Source: a virus | IMG/VR virus record: IMGVR_UViG_3300020190_000287 | Location: 1-27,725 of that record | DNA length: 27,725 nucleotides | Strand: one strand, 5' to 3' | Part shown: in pieces, positions 15,681 to 23,011 of the stretch | Layout of the letters: every line of letters begins with the position of its first letter | How positions within the stretch are numbered: position 1 is the first letter of the stretch | Made by a program: the position numbers and the translations under genes | The notes under the pieces: model-generated | Seen by the model: only the letters and a program-made list of their open reading frames with translations | What the model was told of the DNA's origin: nothing | Databases searched by the model: none

Positions 15681-16138
15681 TTGCGTTTCCGTTTGTTGCG
15701 GCCGCGCAGTCTAGCAGCAGCGGCGGCCTCCGCCCTTTCCCATCCCCCCTGTGCCTGTACCCCCTGAGTAAACGCCTGTGTGCTGTCACGAGCTCCTGCG
15801 CCCACGCCTGGTGTAAAGTACTGTACCCGAAAGTCGTGCCACCCCGTACGAGCAGCCTCTTTTTTTGCTTTTTCCGTGTCTGCGGGAGTTCTGCTAGTGA
15901 CGGGCCCTGTAAGCAGTACCTGTGCGTGGAAAGGGTCGGTTTCGCCTTTTTTAGTGCCCCACAGTGCGTACTGTTTTGCAGCGTCATACGACACTGCTTG
16001 TTTGCCTAACAGTGCGTAATGTGTTCCGCGTGCCTCGTGTACAGAATTGGCTTTATTGGGGGTGTGGGAGTCACTGATCACGCCACGAATGGCTGCGGTG
16101 AGATCAGGGTAGGAGTCTTTACGGAAGGGGGGTGTCAT
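15677..16138 (-). CDS. hypothetical basic protein
   Basis: The product has 153 residues. The start MTPPFRKDSYPDLTAAIRGV is a loose match to the start pattern of the two MSR proteins here (aromatic or His, then two residues, then a [S/T/A]-I-x-x-V helix). The middle carries HYALLGKQAVSYDAAKQYAL and a Gly/Ala/Gln-rich stretch, and the end is a run of Arg/Lys (RLRGRNKRKRK). I see no enzyme motif. The ATG overlaps the previous gene by 20 nt and the stop overlaps the next ATG, so it is in an operon. The gene is likely real because it is conserved in strand and spacing with its neighbours. Confidence 0.75.
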   Translation of the reverse strand: MTPPFRKDSYPDLTAAIRGVISDSHTPNKANSVHEARGTHYALLGKQAVSYDAAKQYALWGTKKGETDPFHAQVLLTGPVTSRTPADTEKAKKEAARTGWHDFRVQYFTPGVGAGARDSTQAFTQGVQAQGGWERAEAAAAARLRGRNKRKRK

Positions 16139-16385
16139 GGGAGGGTGGAGAGGTGGGTGAAAGAGGAGTTTTTGAAATTATGTATGCTTCCACAGGGTCT
16201 GCTGTGGAGGAGATGCGGAGTAGTCTGTTAAAGAGTGCCCGGCGTTTGCCGCAGGCTGCACACTCAGGAATGCGTAGTGCGTGGGTAACCGCTGATATTG
16301 CGTCACCCAGACCAAAACCCCCACTGGTTGCACCAGAACAGGGAGTAGTGGTAATATTTGAAAATGTTGCCCCACTCTGCTCCAC
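16119..16385 (-). CDS. small Cys-pair protein of the 'GLGDAI...CGKRRALFN' phage type, GTG start
   Basis: The product has 88 residues. Residues 23-56 read F-G-L-G-D-A-I-S-A-V-T-H-A-L-R-I-P-E-C-A-A-C-G-K-R-R-A-L-F-N-R-L, a pattern I know from small uncharacterised phage proteins with a likely metal-binding Cys pair (C42, C45) and an amphipathic helix. The only possible start in frame is GTG at 16385, supported by AAAGGTGG just upstream. The last part (SPTSPPSHDTPLP) is low in complexity and overlaps the next ATG by 20 nt. Function unknown. Confidence 0.75.
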   Translation of the reverse strand: MEQSGATFSNITTTPCSGATSGGFGLGDAISAVTHALRIPECAACGKRRALFNRLLRISSTADPVEAYIISKTPLSPTSPPSHDTPLP

Positions 16386-16439
16386 TGTACCCCACCTTTC
16401 AGAATATAGAAAAAAATATGGTTGCGTGTGTGTGCGTGT

Positions 16440-16724
16440 TTACTGCGGACCGTAACGCCGACCGCGAAGTGACGCGGCGCGTTCCATGTTTTGTGCAGCA
16501 CTGCGAGGCAATCCTCGACTCATTTTGCGTGCCAATTCTTTAAAGTCACTGCCAGGCCCCACAGTTGCGTCTGCACCAGTAATCGGCGCAGTAACCGCAC
16601 GGAGTACCGTTCGCTGCCCACAGCCTGGACACGGTTTACGTGTGGGGGAGTCCCGTTCTGAAATAGAGAGCAGGTCGTCCCAGTGGGCCAGGCAGTGGGA
16701 GCAGTGATACGAATAGGTAGGCAT
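16440..16724 (-). CDS. FmdB-like zinc-ribbon protein
   Basis: The product has 94 residues. MPTYSYHC8SHC11 followed by PC32PGC35G is the CxxC...CxxC zinc ribbon of the FmdB family, and the spacing W-D-D-L-L-S-I between the pairs is typical. The rest is basic and helical. FmdB-type proteins are described as regulatory, and phage members are small and of unknown role, so binding of DNA or RNA polymerase is only a possibility. The ATG is preceded by AGGAGA at 9 nt. It lies 29 nt after the metallopeptidase-like gene. Confidence 0.9.
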   Translation of the reverse strand: MPTYSYHCSHCLAHWDDLLSISERDSPTRKPCPGCGQRTVLRAVTAPITGADATVGPGSDFKELARKMSRGLPRSAAQNMERAASLRGRRYGPQ

Positions 16725-16753
16725 GGTGTACAGTCTCCTGCCTGTATGTAGGT

Positions 16754-17194
16754 CTACTCTGAAAGCTCTGAGAGTTTAACGCGGGACAATTTTTTCATGT
16801 ACTTGCGGTGTTCTGAGAGCAAAACACGGCGGGGAATAGGCAGTTTAAACTGCCTGCATATTTTAAGAGCTTCTTTTTCTGTGTGGGTTTCCAGAGTGTA
16901 GTAGTCTGGTTCCTGCCACAGTGGAGAGTCGTCACGCCACTGTAAAAAATGTGCGTATTCGTGTGCCAGTGTAAAGAGCCAGTCTGCGGTGCGCCGACGG
17001 CCAGTGGCCACTGTTATTCTGCCTGGCAGTGCAAGCTCGTGTTCAGGTTCACAAAAGTAGCCCTGACACCGCTCTCCGTCAAACGCGTTTACTTCGTATC
17101 CCTTTGACAGGATTAGTCGCACATTACACTTGCGAGCTTGTGCGCGCACTGTGCGGATAAAGGTGCGGACTTTAGGATTTTTTAGGTACACCAT
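16754..17194 (-). CDS. HExxH zinc metallopeptidase-like protein
   Basis: The product has 146 residues from the ATG at 17194 (MVYLKNPKVR), chosen because AGGAG stands 7 nt upstream; a longer frame reaches 17263 but adds an unlikely leader. The motif L-F-T-L-A-H78-E-Y-A-H82-F-L-Q-W is a zinc-peptidase HExxH helix with hydrophobic flanks, and a downstream acidic helix (ETHTEKEALKICRQF) may give the third ligand. Such small HExxH proteins resemble the SprT/ImmA-type, but no further motif settles this. It is the first gene of the minus-strand block and faces the intergenic control region, so it may be expressed apart from the late genes. Confidence 0.85.
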   Translation of the reverse strand: MVYLKNPKVRTFIRTVRAQARKCNVRLILSKGYEVNAFDGERCQGYFCEPEHELALPGRITVATGRRRTADWLFTLAHEYAHFLQWRDDSPLWQEPDYYTLETHTEKEALKICRQFKLPIPRRVLLSEHRKYMKKLSRVKLSELSE

Positions 17195-17299
17195 TGGCGT
17201 GCTCCTGTGCTGTAAGTGTGTGTAAATAGATAGTTTAGTATACACCAATACCAAGGCAAACAAGGGGCAAACAGTCTATTTCATATGTTTTAAATATTG

Positions 17300-17332
17300 C
17301 CTGGCGTGGCGTCTGGGCCAGGTTTTATTTTT
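17300..17332 (+). terminator. terminator-like hairpin CCTGGC / GCCAGG plus T-run
   Basis: CCTGGC (17300-17305) and GCCAGG (17317-17322) pair perfectly over 6 bp with an 11-nt loop, then TTTTATTTTT follows. The layout is that of a plus-strand terminator, though no plus-strand gene ends here. It may end a short RNA or act as a barrier between divergent units. The T-run is the start of direct repeat 1. Confidence 0.4.
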
Positions 17333-17357
17333 ACACCACACTTAATGGATTAATTTG
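17319..17357. repeat. direct repeat, copy 1 (39 bp)
   Basis: The 39 nt starting CAGGTTTTATTTTTACACC and ending ATGGATTAATTTG recur at 17429-17468 with one extra T. Both copies are preceded by a GC-rich hairpin-forming stretch. Confidence 0.92.
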
Positions 17358-17388
17358 CCTGTGTAGAATTGCTCCAGTGGGGTGGTGG

Positions 17389-17402
17389 CCAACTTAAGTT
17401 GG
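17389..17402. repeat. perfect 14-bp palindrome CCAACTTAAGTTGG
   Basis: The site is a perfect inverted repeat centred between the two direct repeats, a likely target for a dimeric regulator or part of a folded RNA. A second inverted repeat, CCAGCG / CGCTGG around ACG, is 3 nt further on (17406-17420). Confidence 0.85.
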
Positions 17403-17405
17403 TGC

Positions 17406-17420
17406 CCAGCGACGCGCTGG
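17406..17420. repeat. inverted repeat CCAGCG-ACG-CGCTGG
   Basis: Six paired bases flank a 3-nt loop, so the RNA or single strand would fold to a tight hairpin. It is next to the 14-bp palindrome and just before direct repeat 2. Confidence 0.8.
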
Positions 17421-17428
17421 CGGAGCCA

Positions 17429-17468
17429 CAGGTTTTATTTTTTACACCACACTTAATGGATTAATTTG
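17429..17468. repeat. direct repeat, copy 2 (40 bp)
   Basis: This copy is the same as 17319-17357 apart from one added T in the T-run. The short block GAGCCACAGG that leads into it (17423-17432) also recurs just after it at 17472-17481. Confidence 0.92.
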
Positions 17469-17661
17469 AGTGAGCCACAGGTGTTCGAGATGATCGAGAT
17501 GCGCGTGTAAAAGGTCTGGTTTGTGCGTACGCAAAAACAATGGACTCCTGGAGCAGGTTATCGGACCTCGCTGTCCCCTGTTCGCTGTAACCCCTTGTGG
17601 CACAAAGAGTTATAGACCAATATTTTATTTGAAATAAAAGTGAAATTTTGGGGGGAACCAG

Positions 17662-17690
17662 TTGAAATTTCCCATATTTTGATGTAAATT
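17662..17690 (+). promoter_or_regulatory. sigma70-like promoter of the CobT-like gene, near-leaderless
   Basis: TTGAAA (17662-17667), a 17-nt spacer and TAAATT (17685-17690) lie such that transcription would start about at the ATG (17697). No Shine-Dalgarno precedes the ATG, in keeping with a leaderless or very short leader mRNA. Confidence 0.5.
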
Positions 17691-17696
17691 TACAGT

Positions 17697-20066
17697 ATGA
17701 AATCTAGTTGCATTCACTATTCAAATTCCTTTGAACGCTTCGTTGGCGCGCTTCGTGCTCGTGCCAACAAATCTGCTACTGCTACTGACGGTACCCGTAT
17801 CCCTCAAAACACTGAGGCAAGTGCTATCAAGTCCACACTTGCTCGACTGCTTGCCATTGAAAATATTTCAGTGCAGCACGAAAACATTCCCACCGCGTTT
17901 TTTGATTTGAAAACACGATCCCTCCACCTTCCCCTGTGGAGCAGTGCCACGGGTGCCCTGTACGATATGCTTGTGGGTCATGAAGTGGCACACGCCCTGT
18001 TTACCCCCATGGAAGGGTGGAAGTCAGGAATTGAAAGCCTTTCTGCGGACACTGGTGTGTCTCCTGAAACTGCAAAGCAGTACTTAAATATTGTGGAGGA
18101 CGCACGAATTGAGCGACTCATACAAGAAAAGTTCCGTGGACTCAAAGCAGACTTTGTGAGTGCGTACAAGACCCTTATGGAACGGCAGTTTTTTGGCGAC
18201 CTTTCAAAAGTTCAGACCATGATGTTTGCCGACCGATTCAACCTGTACTTTAAGTGCGGTGTTCACACTGGTCTGTGCATACAGTTCAATACTGCGGAAA
18301 ACGTACTGCTTAATCGTGGAGCAACAATCACAGAGTGGACGCAAGTGGTTGCTCTTGCACGGGACATGATTGTGTACGCACAAGAGTGCGCTCAAAACAA
18401 CAAGTCAATCGAAATAACCCCAAACACCACCGATGACGTTTCTGTGGGTGATGAGGGGTCTGATTCGGACGACTCGGAAAACTCTACCGAATCAGTGCCT
18501 AGTGGAGAGACGGGTGAACCCTCTGAGAATCGGAAAGCAAATGCAGAGTCCACAGACACTACCACTGGTGACGAGAATAAAGACCCTGAGACTTGCACAC
18601 AAAAGCAAAAAGTTACGCAACCCGCAGAGGACAACAGCACAGACATTAATCCTGTGACCAACAAGAGTCTTGAAAACCAACTCAAAACGCTTGCAGACAC
18701 AAACAAGAGTGCGCCTTCAAAGATTATCCGTTTTCCTGTTCCCACAACAGACCTCCAGAAGATTGTGGTTCCGTTCTCGAAAATTATAAGTGTTTTGGGT
18801 GCCACAGGATTTCGCTCTGTAATGGAAAAACCAATCCACATTGCAGACTACACCTCTGCTGCACACACAATGGCAACAGCGTTTAATCGCAAACAGGCAG
18901 CAGACGCTTTTCGTCGCACCACAGTTGCAAAAACAGGTGTTCTTGACCCTCTCCGCATGAATCAGTACCGTTGGTCTGAAGACATTTTCCGCAAGACTAC
19001 TCGCGTAGCAGACGGCAAAAACCACGGCATTGTGATTCTGCTTGACTGGTCGGGTTCAATGAGCCGCATCATGCGGTCTACCATTGGTCAACTGTTTATT
19101 CTTACAGACTTCTGCCGTAAGGTGGGAGTGCCGTTTGAAGTGTACGGATTCACAAATGTTCCGTGGAGTCCTGAATCAGTGGTAGAGAACAGTACCAATA
19201 CGATTAAACCTCCTCTGTACCTTGACGCAGAATTGACACTGTTTAACTTTTTCTCGTCAAAGATGAGTAAGAACGAATACGAAACCATGAAGTCTGCACT
19301 GTGGAATTGGGACTCCATGAGTCAATGGGACTGTAGGTTCCGTTTGAATTCCACCCCTACCAGTGGTGCACTGTACCACGTTAGTTCTGCTGTTGCAGAG
19401 TTTCAAGCAAATACCCGTGTTCAGATTACCCACACGGTGGTGCTTACAGACGGTGAACCCACTGACGGGTTTGAATTCTCTTTAAGTCGGTGGGCGGCCG
19501 TTCAAGGTTTAAATTCAGATGCAGTGTTTCGTGACACAGACATGGGCCGTAAACTTGCGGTGGTCATGACTGATCCGCAGACAGGTGCTTCCTACGATGT
19601 GAAGCGGGTGTACCATTCCCAAAACGGTACTTGGTACGAGTACGGAAACGTGCGTACCAGAGAGGGTAGTGCAACCCAGCGGTCACTCCAGTTTTCCATT
19701 GACATTCTGCGCCGCCGTACTGGCAGCAAAATTCATTGGATTGGTCTGACCCGTGGAAAGACCATCGTTCCTTCATCCTACCGTATGACTCCCGAAAAGA
19801 ATTACAATTGGAAGCGTGACGGGTTTGTGCGCGGTGACGTGCTTGGATGGAACTCCGCAGTTATTGTGAACGCCGACCGATTTCTCCGTGATGCAGATGG
19901 GGAGTTGGACTCCAATACATCCAAAGTGGTTAAGGACGCTCAACTCCGTATGGATGCTGCACGATCCAAGCGTGAAATACTTAGCGCATTTGTGGAGTCC
20001 CAAATTGCTACAGGATCGCTCCGAAATGTTGCAGCGTTTGTGGGAGAACACCTTGCCGAGGCGTGA
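17697..20066 (+). CDS. cobT: CobT-like protein: HExxH domain plus VWA domain
   Basis: The product has 789 residues. The N-terminal domain has G-H95-E96-V-A-H99-A-L-F-T-P, with a later I-V-E134-D-A-R-I-E that could be the third zinc ligand. Residues about 238-330 are an acidic Ser/Glu/Asp-rich linker. The C-terminal half is a VWA domain with the MIDAS motif D450-W-S452-G-S454 and T584-D585-G-E-P-T-D-G. In T4-like marine phages such a protein is annotated as the CobT subunit of a cobaltochelatase and pairs with the AAA+ ATPase CobS, encoded next. A true cobalamin role is not proven; VWA/AAA+ pairs can also remodel proteins. It starts the plus-strand operon behind a near-leaderless promoter. The assignment to CobT rests on layout and motifs. 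Confidence 0.88.
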   Translation: MKSSCIHYSNSFERFVGALRARANKSATATDGTRIPQNTEASAIKSTLARLLAIENISVQHENIPTAFFDLKTRSLHLPLWSSATGALYDMLVGHEVAHALFTPMEGWKSGIESLSADTGVSPETAKQYLNIVEDARIERLIQEKFRGLKADFVSAYKTLMERQFFGDLSKVQTMMFADRFNLYFKCGVHTGLCIQFNTAENVLLNRGATITEWTQVVALARDMIVYAQECAQNNKSIEITPNTTDDVSVGDEGSDSDDSENSTESVPSGETGEPSENRKANAESTDTTTGDENKDPETCTQKQKVTQPAEDNSTDINPVTNKSLENQLKTLADTNKSAPSKIIRFPVPTTDLQKIVVPFSKIISVLGATGFRSVMEKPIHIADYTSAAHTMATAFNRKQAADAFRRTTVAKTGVLDPLRMNQYRWSEDIFRKTTRVADGKNHGIVILLDWSGSMSRIMRSTIGQLFILTDFCRKVGVPFEVYGFTNVPWSPESVVENSTNTIKPPLYLDAELTLFNFFSSKMSKNEYETMKSALWNWDSMSQWDCRFRLNSTPTSGALYHVSSAVAEFQANTRVQITHTVVLTDGEPTDGFEFSLSRWAAVQGLNSDAVFRDTDMGRKLAVVMTDPQTGASYDVKRVYHSQNGTWYEYGNVRTREGSATQRSLQFSIDILRRRTGSKIHWIGLTRGKTIVPSSYRMTPEKNYNWKRDGFVRGDVLGWNSAVIVNADRFLRDADGELDSNTSKVVKDAQLRMDAARSKREILSAFVESQIATGSLRNVAAFVGEHLAEA

Positions 20067-20159
20067 ATCGTAATTTCCCAAAATTCATCAAATATTTGTA
20101 AAGTGCCTTCTGACAAGCGTTTATAACCGTTATTATCGGACCTTCCACCCCCCCTCCCA

Positions 20160-20188
20160 TTGAAATATTCCCCTGTTTTTGCTACTAT
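20160..20188 (+). promoter_or_regulatory. sigma70-like promoter of the CobS-like gene, near-leaderless
   Basis: TTGAAA (20160-20165), 17 nt, then TACTAT (20183-20188), 7 nt before the ATG at 20196. The same layout is seen at the CobT-like gene, and again there is no Shine-Dalgarno. Confidence 0.45.
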
Positions 20189-20195
20189 GAACACC

Positions 20196-21599
20196 ATGAC
20201 AACTACTAATACTTTCACCGTTTCTTCCTCTCAGCACTCTTTTATTGTTGCTGTTCGTCCGCATCTCGCGTCTTGCGGAGTCTCCGCAAAGACCACCGAC
20301 AGCGGACAGTCCGTACTGTTCTCGCCCCTTCTGCAAGCGGCCCGTAAGGCAGGGTACTCTGCTGTTCCGTCTTGGTGCATGACGAGTACTCGCAAGCACG
20401 GCCGTGGAGTGTACGCCATTCCCGAACTGTTTGCGAACGATTCAGCATTCACCATTGTGGAAGTGAAGCGTGGTCGGAAACCTGGTTCGACAAAAGTGAA
20501 TGCAAAGTCTGGTCCCGTAAACGGACCACGATCCACTAGAGCAGTAGTTGCTGCGCGTGGCGTAGAGTCTCTTGCTTCATTTCCTACCGTGTCGGTGTCT
20601 ACCAATGCCATTCAATCGTGTAGTGCAAGTTCGCAGACGGACACCATGAACACGGTGAATCTTGCGCGTACAGTGACAAAAGGCGAATCAGATTCGTTTA
20701 TTCCCACTGCTGACCCCAACTACGTGCCGTGGGGATATCACAATGAAATCAAGGACATTATCAAGAAGGGCATTTTCGCACCTGTGTTCATTACAGGTCT
20801 GTCGGGTAACGGCAAGACCACCATGGTGGAGCAGATTTGCGCCCAATTGAAACGGGAGTGTATCCGCGTAAACTTTACTGCCCAGACCGATGAGGACGAA
20901 CTTATTGGTGGATTCCGTCTTATCAGCGGAGAAACCAAATTTGTGCCTGGTCCTGTTCTTGTCGCAATGGAACGGGGTGCAGTGCTTCTGCTTGACGAGA
21001 TTGACCTTGGTTGCCATCTCATCATGTGCTTGCAGTCTGTGCTTGAAGGCAAGGGCAAGTACATTCCAAAGATTGGCAAGTACGTGCGTCCTGCCGCAGG
21101 TTTCACGGTGTTTGCCACTGCCAATACAAAGGGTAAGGGTGATGCCGAGGGTCGTTTCATCGGCACAAACATGATGAACGAAGCGTTCCTTGAACGGTTT
21201 GATTTCACCTACGAACAGGACTACGCTTCCTCGTCAGTGGAAAAGAAGATTCTGTCCAAGTACGCGAGTAGTGTGGGAGTTGATGACGATTCGTTTCTTG
21301 ACAACCTGATTGCTTGGGGAGACATTATTCGTAAGTCTTTCAAGGCACAGGTGGTTAATGAAATCATTACCACGCGCCGACTCCTCCACATTGTGAAGGC
21401 GTTCTCTATTTTCGGTGACAAGATGAAGAGCATTGAGCGGTGCGTGGCACGGTTTGATGAAACCACAAAGGAAGCGTTCATGCAGATGTACACAAAGGTG
21501 GACGCAGACGCGCTTCAAAACTCTGCTGCCAAGACAGAATACAAAAATACCGTAGAGACGGAAACCTCTGGTAATACTGTTACCCGCGCTCCTTTCTAA
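20196..21599 (+). CDS. cobS: CobS-like AAA+ ATPase with N-terminal extension
   Basis: The product has 467 residues from the ATG at 20196; an ATG at 20187 is 3 codons upstream, and no Shine-Dalgarno decides between them. Walker A is G201-L-S-G-N-G-K207-T-T and Walker B is V-L-L-L-D267-E268-I-D. The lead-in 'YVPWGYHNEIKDIIKKGIF', then 'FITGLSGNGKT', is typical of the CobS/MoxR-type ATPases of T4-like marine phages. Residues 1-120 are an extra domain that resembles the stand-alone protein at 23410-23862 (AVPSW...GRGVYAIPEL...RGRKPGS), with an AT-hook-like end. The ATPase probably works with the CobT-like VWA protein as a two-part machine. Its substrate is unknown, as cobalamin synthesis is not otherwise visible. 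Confidence 0.9.
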   Translation: MTTTNTFTVSSSQHSFIVAVRPHLASCGVSAKTTDSGQSVLFSPLLQAARKAGYSAVPSWCMTSTRKHGRGVYAIPELFANDSAFTIVEVKRGRKPGSTKVNAKSGPVNGPRSTRAVVAARGVESLASFPTVSVSTNAIQSCSASSQTDTMNTVNLARTVTKGESDSFIPTADPNYVPWGYHNEIKDIIKKGIFAPVFITGLSGNGKTTMVEQICAQLKRECIRVNFTAQTDEDELIGGFRLISGETKFVPGPVLVAMERGAVLLLDEIDLGCHLIMCLQSVLEGKGKYIPKIGKYVRPAAGFTVFATANTKGKGDAEGRFIGTNMMNEAFLERFDFTYEQDYASSSVEKKILSKYASSVGVDDDSFLDNLIAWGDIIRKSFKAQVVNEIITTRRLLHIVKAFSIFGDKMKSIERCVARFDETTKEAFMQMYTKVDADALQNSAAKTEYKNTVETETSGNTVTRAPF

Positions 21600-21632
21600 T
21601 CCAACACAACACACACACAGACTGTACGCAAA

Positions 21633-21692
21633 ATGAAAACAAAAAACACAAAACAAAAAGAATCTTTGCCGCCGTGGTTTGTCGCCCCTTGA
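21633..21692 (+). other. possible true 5' end of the next gene, out of frame (frameshift candidate)
   Basis: ATG at 21633 opens a 19-codon frame MKTKNTKQKESLPPWFVAP that stops at TGA (21690-21692) right where the next reading frame (21679-22152) takes over. A +1 shift at CCT-TGA, or loss of one C in the CCCC run at 21685-21688, would join them into one protein. It may be a programmed +1 shift, a sequencing or assembly indel, or a chance start. Confidence 0.4.
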
Positions 21693-22152
21693 GCGTAAGA
21701 ATACCTCTGTGCGTAATGACGCACCATACGGATCACGCGGGTGGGGGCATTTCTCAACTCAGGTTGAGGCATCGTCTGCACTTCTCTGCACTCATCCACA
21801 CGGATGGATCAAAACAAACACAGATAGAGATGATGTCGGAGAGAAGGGATGGGCTCACAGGATAGTGATCAGGTTTCCTAATGAGTACTCTTTAAGCGTT
21901 GTGTACGGGACAGGTATGTACTCAACAAATTCAAAGGGTAATCGTTTTGAGAAACTTGAATTGCATTCCGAAGAGCACGCAACCACTGTGGAGATTGCAA
22001 TTATTGATCCTAGAGGAGAATTCTTGCCCTTCAAGAACGGCGAAACTGTAAAGGGTTTCGTGACTGTTCCAGAACTTCTCGAAATTGTTAATTGGATTTC
22101 CACTCAACCCGCAAAACACACACAAGAAAGCGTTACAACTTCTAATGTCTAA
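21679..22152 (+). CDS. conserved phage protein, unknown; start uncertain
   Basis: The frame gives 157 residues from a TTG at 21679, and its first 10 residues are uncertain because a frameshifted ATG start is likely upstream at 21633. 'VRNDAPYGSRGWGHFSTQVE' and 'RFPNEYSLSVVYGTGMYST', later 'VEIAIIDPRGEFLP' and 'VKGFVTVPELLEIVNWI', have the look of a small conserved phage family. I do not know a function. It overlaps the next gene by 8 nt (ATGTCTAA), so the two are translationally coupled and co-transcribed with the CobS-like gene. Confidence 0.7.
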   Translation: MSPLERKNTSVRNDAPYGSRGWGHFSTQVEASSALLCTHPHGWIKTNTDRDDVGEKGWAHRIVIRFPNEYSLSVVYGTGMYSTNSKGNRFEKLELHSEEHATTVEIAIIDPRGEFLPFKNGETVKGFVTVPELLEIVNWISTQPAKHTQESVTTSNV

Positions 22153-22987
22153 TACTTCTACAGAGCGCATCATGAGTCCTGCCAATCTTGCATGGAACAC
22201 CCTTTTACGGTGCTGTACAAAGACTGTTTGTCCGCTTGCAGTGGAAGAAATTTTTGCCCTCTCCTGCGATACGATAGAAGACAAACAAACCGAGGAAATC
22301 GCGGATAAACCGTGGATTCCACTGTGGAAAAGTATGTACTGGTTGCATCTAGAAGATTCAGTGCCTTCTCAAACGGAAAACTACCCGTCATGGCGGGGTG
22401 CGCGCTCTTCTGTTCTTGTTGGATTTTCTCCCCTGTGGGCAATTACTCAAAAAGAAACTGCAAAACGAATGTTAACAGAGAGCAATGAATTTGGTCGCCC
22501 TTTCCCTATTTGGGGTCAAGCAAAGGTGCACACGCTGAATTGCGTGGATATGTTTGGATTTGTTATTCCTATCACGTCCCGCTGCGAGAATCTGTTTTCT
22601 CCCTCCATTGGAGAGTTTCGGGGGTACTCAAAACAATTGTGGTACGAGATGCACTCAAACTTTTCTCCGTCCACTGGTGGTCACCGAAAACCAAATAGTT
22701 CCTTTAAGGCGCACCCTCCGTACGGAAGTCATGCTCTAATCACAGACAGTCCTGTTCAGTCTGCACAAACACCGTCTAGCACTGAGAACAGTACGATCTG
22801 GGAGTTGAGTCGGGACAGTCCCAGTAATTATGCTGCGTTTGAAAAGATTAACGCCGTTAGACTGTTTGGTTTCTCTAGAGAAGGCGCAAAAGAAGCGTAC
22901 GAAGCTCTTGCAAACGTCTACAAGGCACGGCCGTGCAAACCAGAAGAGTTTACCTGGCCAGACCACCCGTACGCAGTTAGTAAATAA
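22145..22987 (+). CDS. hypothetical protein
   Basis: The product has 280 residues from the ATG at 22145; an upstream in-frame start at 22085 would run deep into the previous gene. It is Trp/Cys-rich at the N-terminus (CTKTVCPLAVEEIFALSC, WIPLWKSMYWLHL) and has a middle with GFSPLWAITQKETAKRMLTE and a C-terminal helix (FEKINAVRLFGFSREGAKEA). No family or catalytic motif is clear. It starts within the stop of the previous gene and is followed by an A/G-rich leader, (GAAAAA)n, before the next gene. The ORF is long and fits the operon, so it is probably real. Confidence 0.75.
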   Translation: MSNTSTERIMSPANLAWNTLLRCCTKTVCPLAVEEIFALSCDTIEDKQTEEIADKPWIPLWKSMYWLHLEDSVPSQTENYPSWRGARSSVLVGFSPLWAITQKETAKRMLTESNEFGRPFPIWGQAKVHTLNCVDMFGFVIPITSRCENLFSPSIGEFRGYSKQLWYEMHSNFSPSTGGHRKPNSSFKAHPPYGSHALITDSPVQSAQTPSSTENSTIWELSRDSPSNYAAFEKINAVRLFGFSREGAKEAYEALANVYKARPCKPEEFTWPDHPYAVSK

Positions 22988-23011
22988 AAAAGAAAAAGAA
23001 AAAGAACACCA

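Larger units (their letters stand above)
17195..17696. other. 502-nt divergent intergenic control region
   Basis: No gene longer than 16 codons fits here. The region separates the minus-strand late block from the plus-strand operon and holds two 39-40 bp direct repeats, a perfect 14-bp palindrome, a 6-bp GC-rich inverted repeat, a 9-bp tandem iteron (TCGAGATGA / TCGAGATGC at 17485-17502), a 10-bp palindrome TGCGTACGCA (17524-17533) and the promoter of the CobT-like gene. It looks like a regulatory or replication-origin site. Which of these cannot be told from the sequence. Confidence 0.7.

Noticed and set aside
17195-17263. Longer start of the HExxH gene
   Set aside because: The ATG at 17194 has AGGAG at 7 nt; the extension lies in the control region and lacks such a site.
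20160-21656. Long minus-strand ORFs opposite the CobS-like gene
   Set aside because: The plus strand shows Walker A and B; the opposite frames lack motifs and have no ribosome site.
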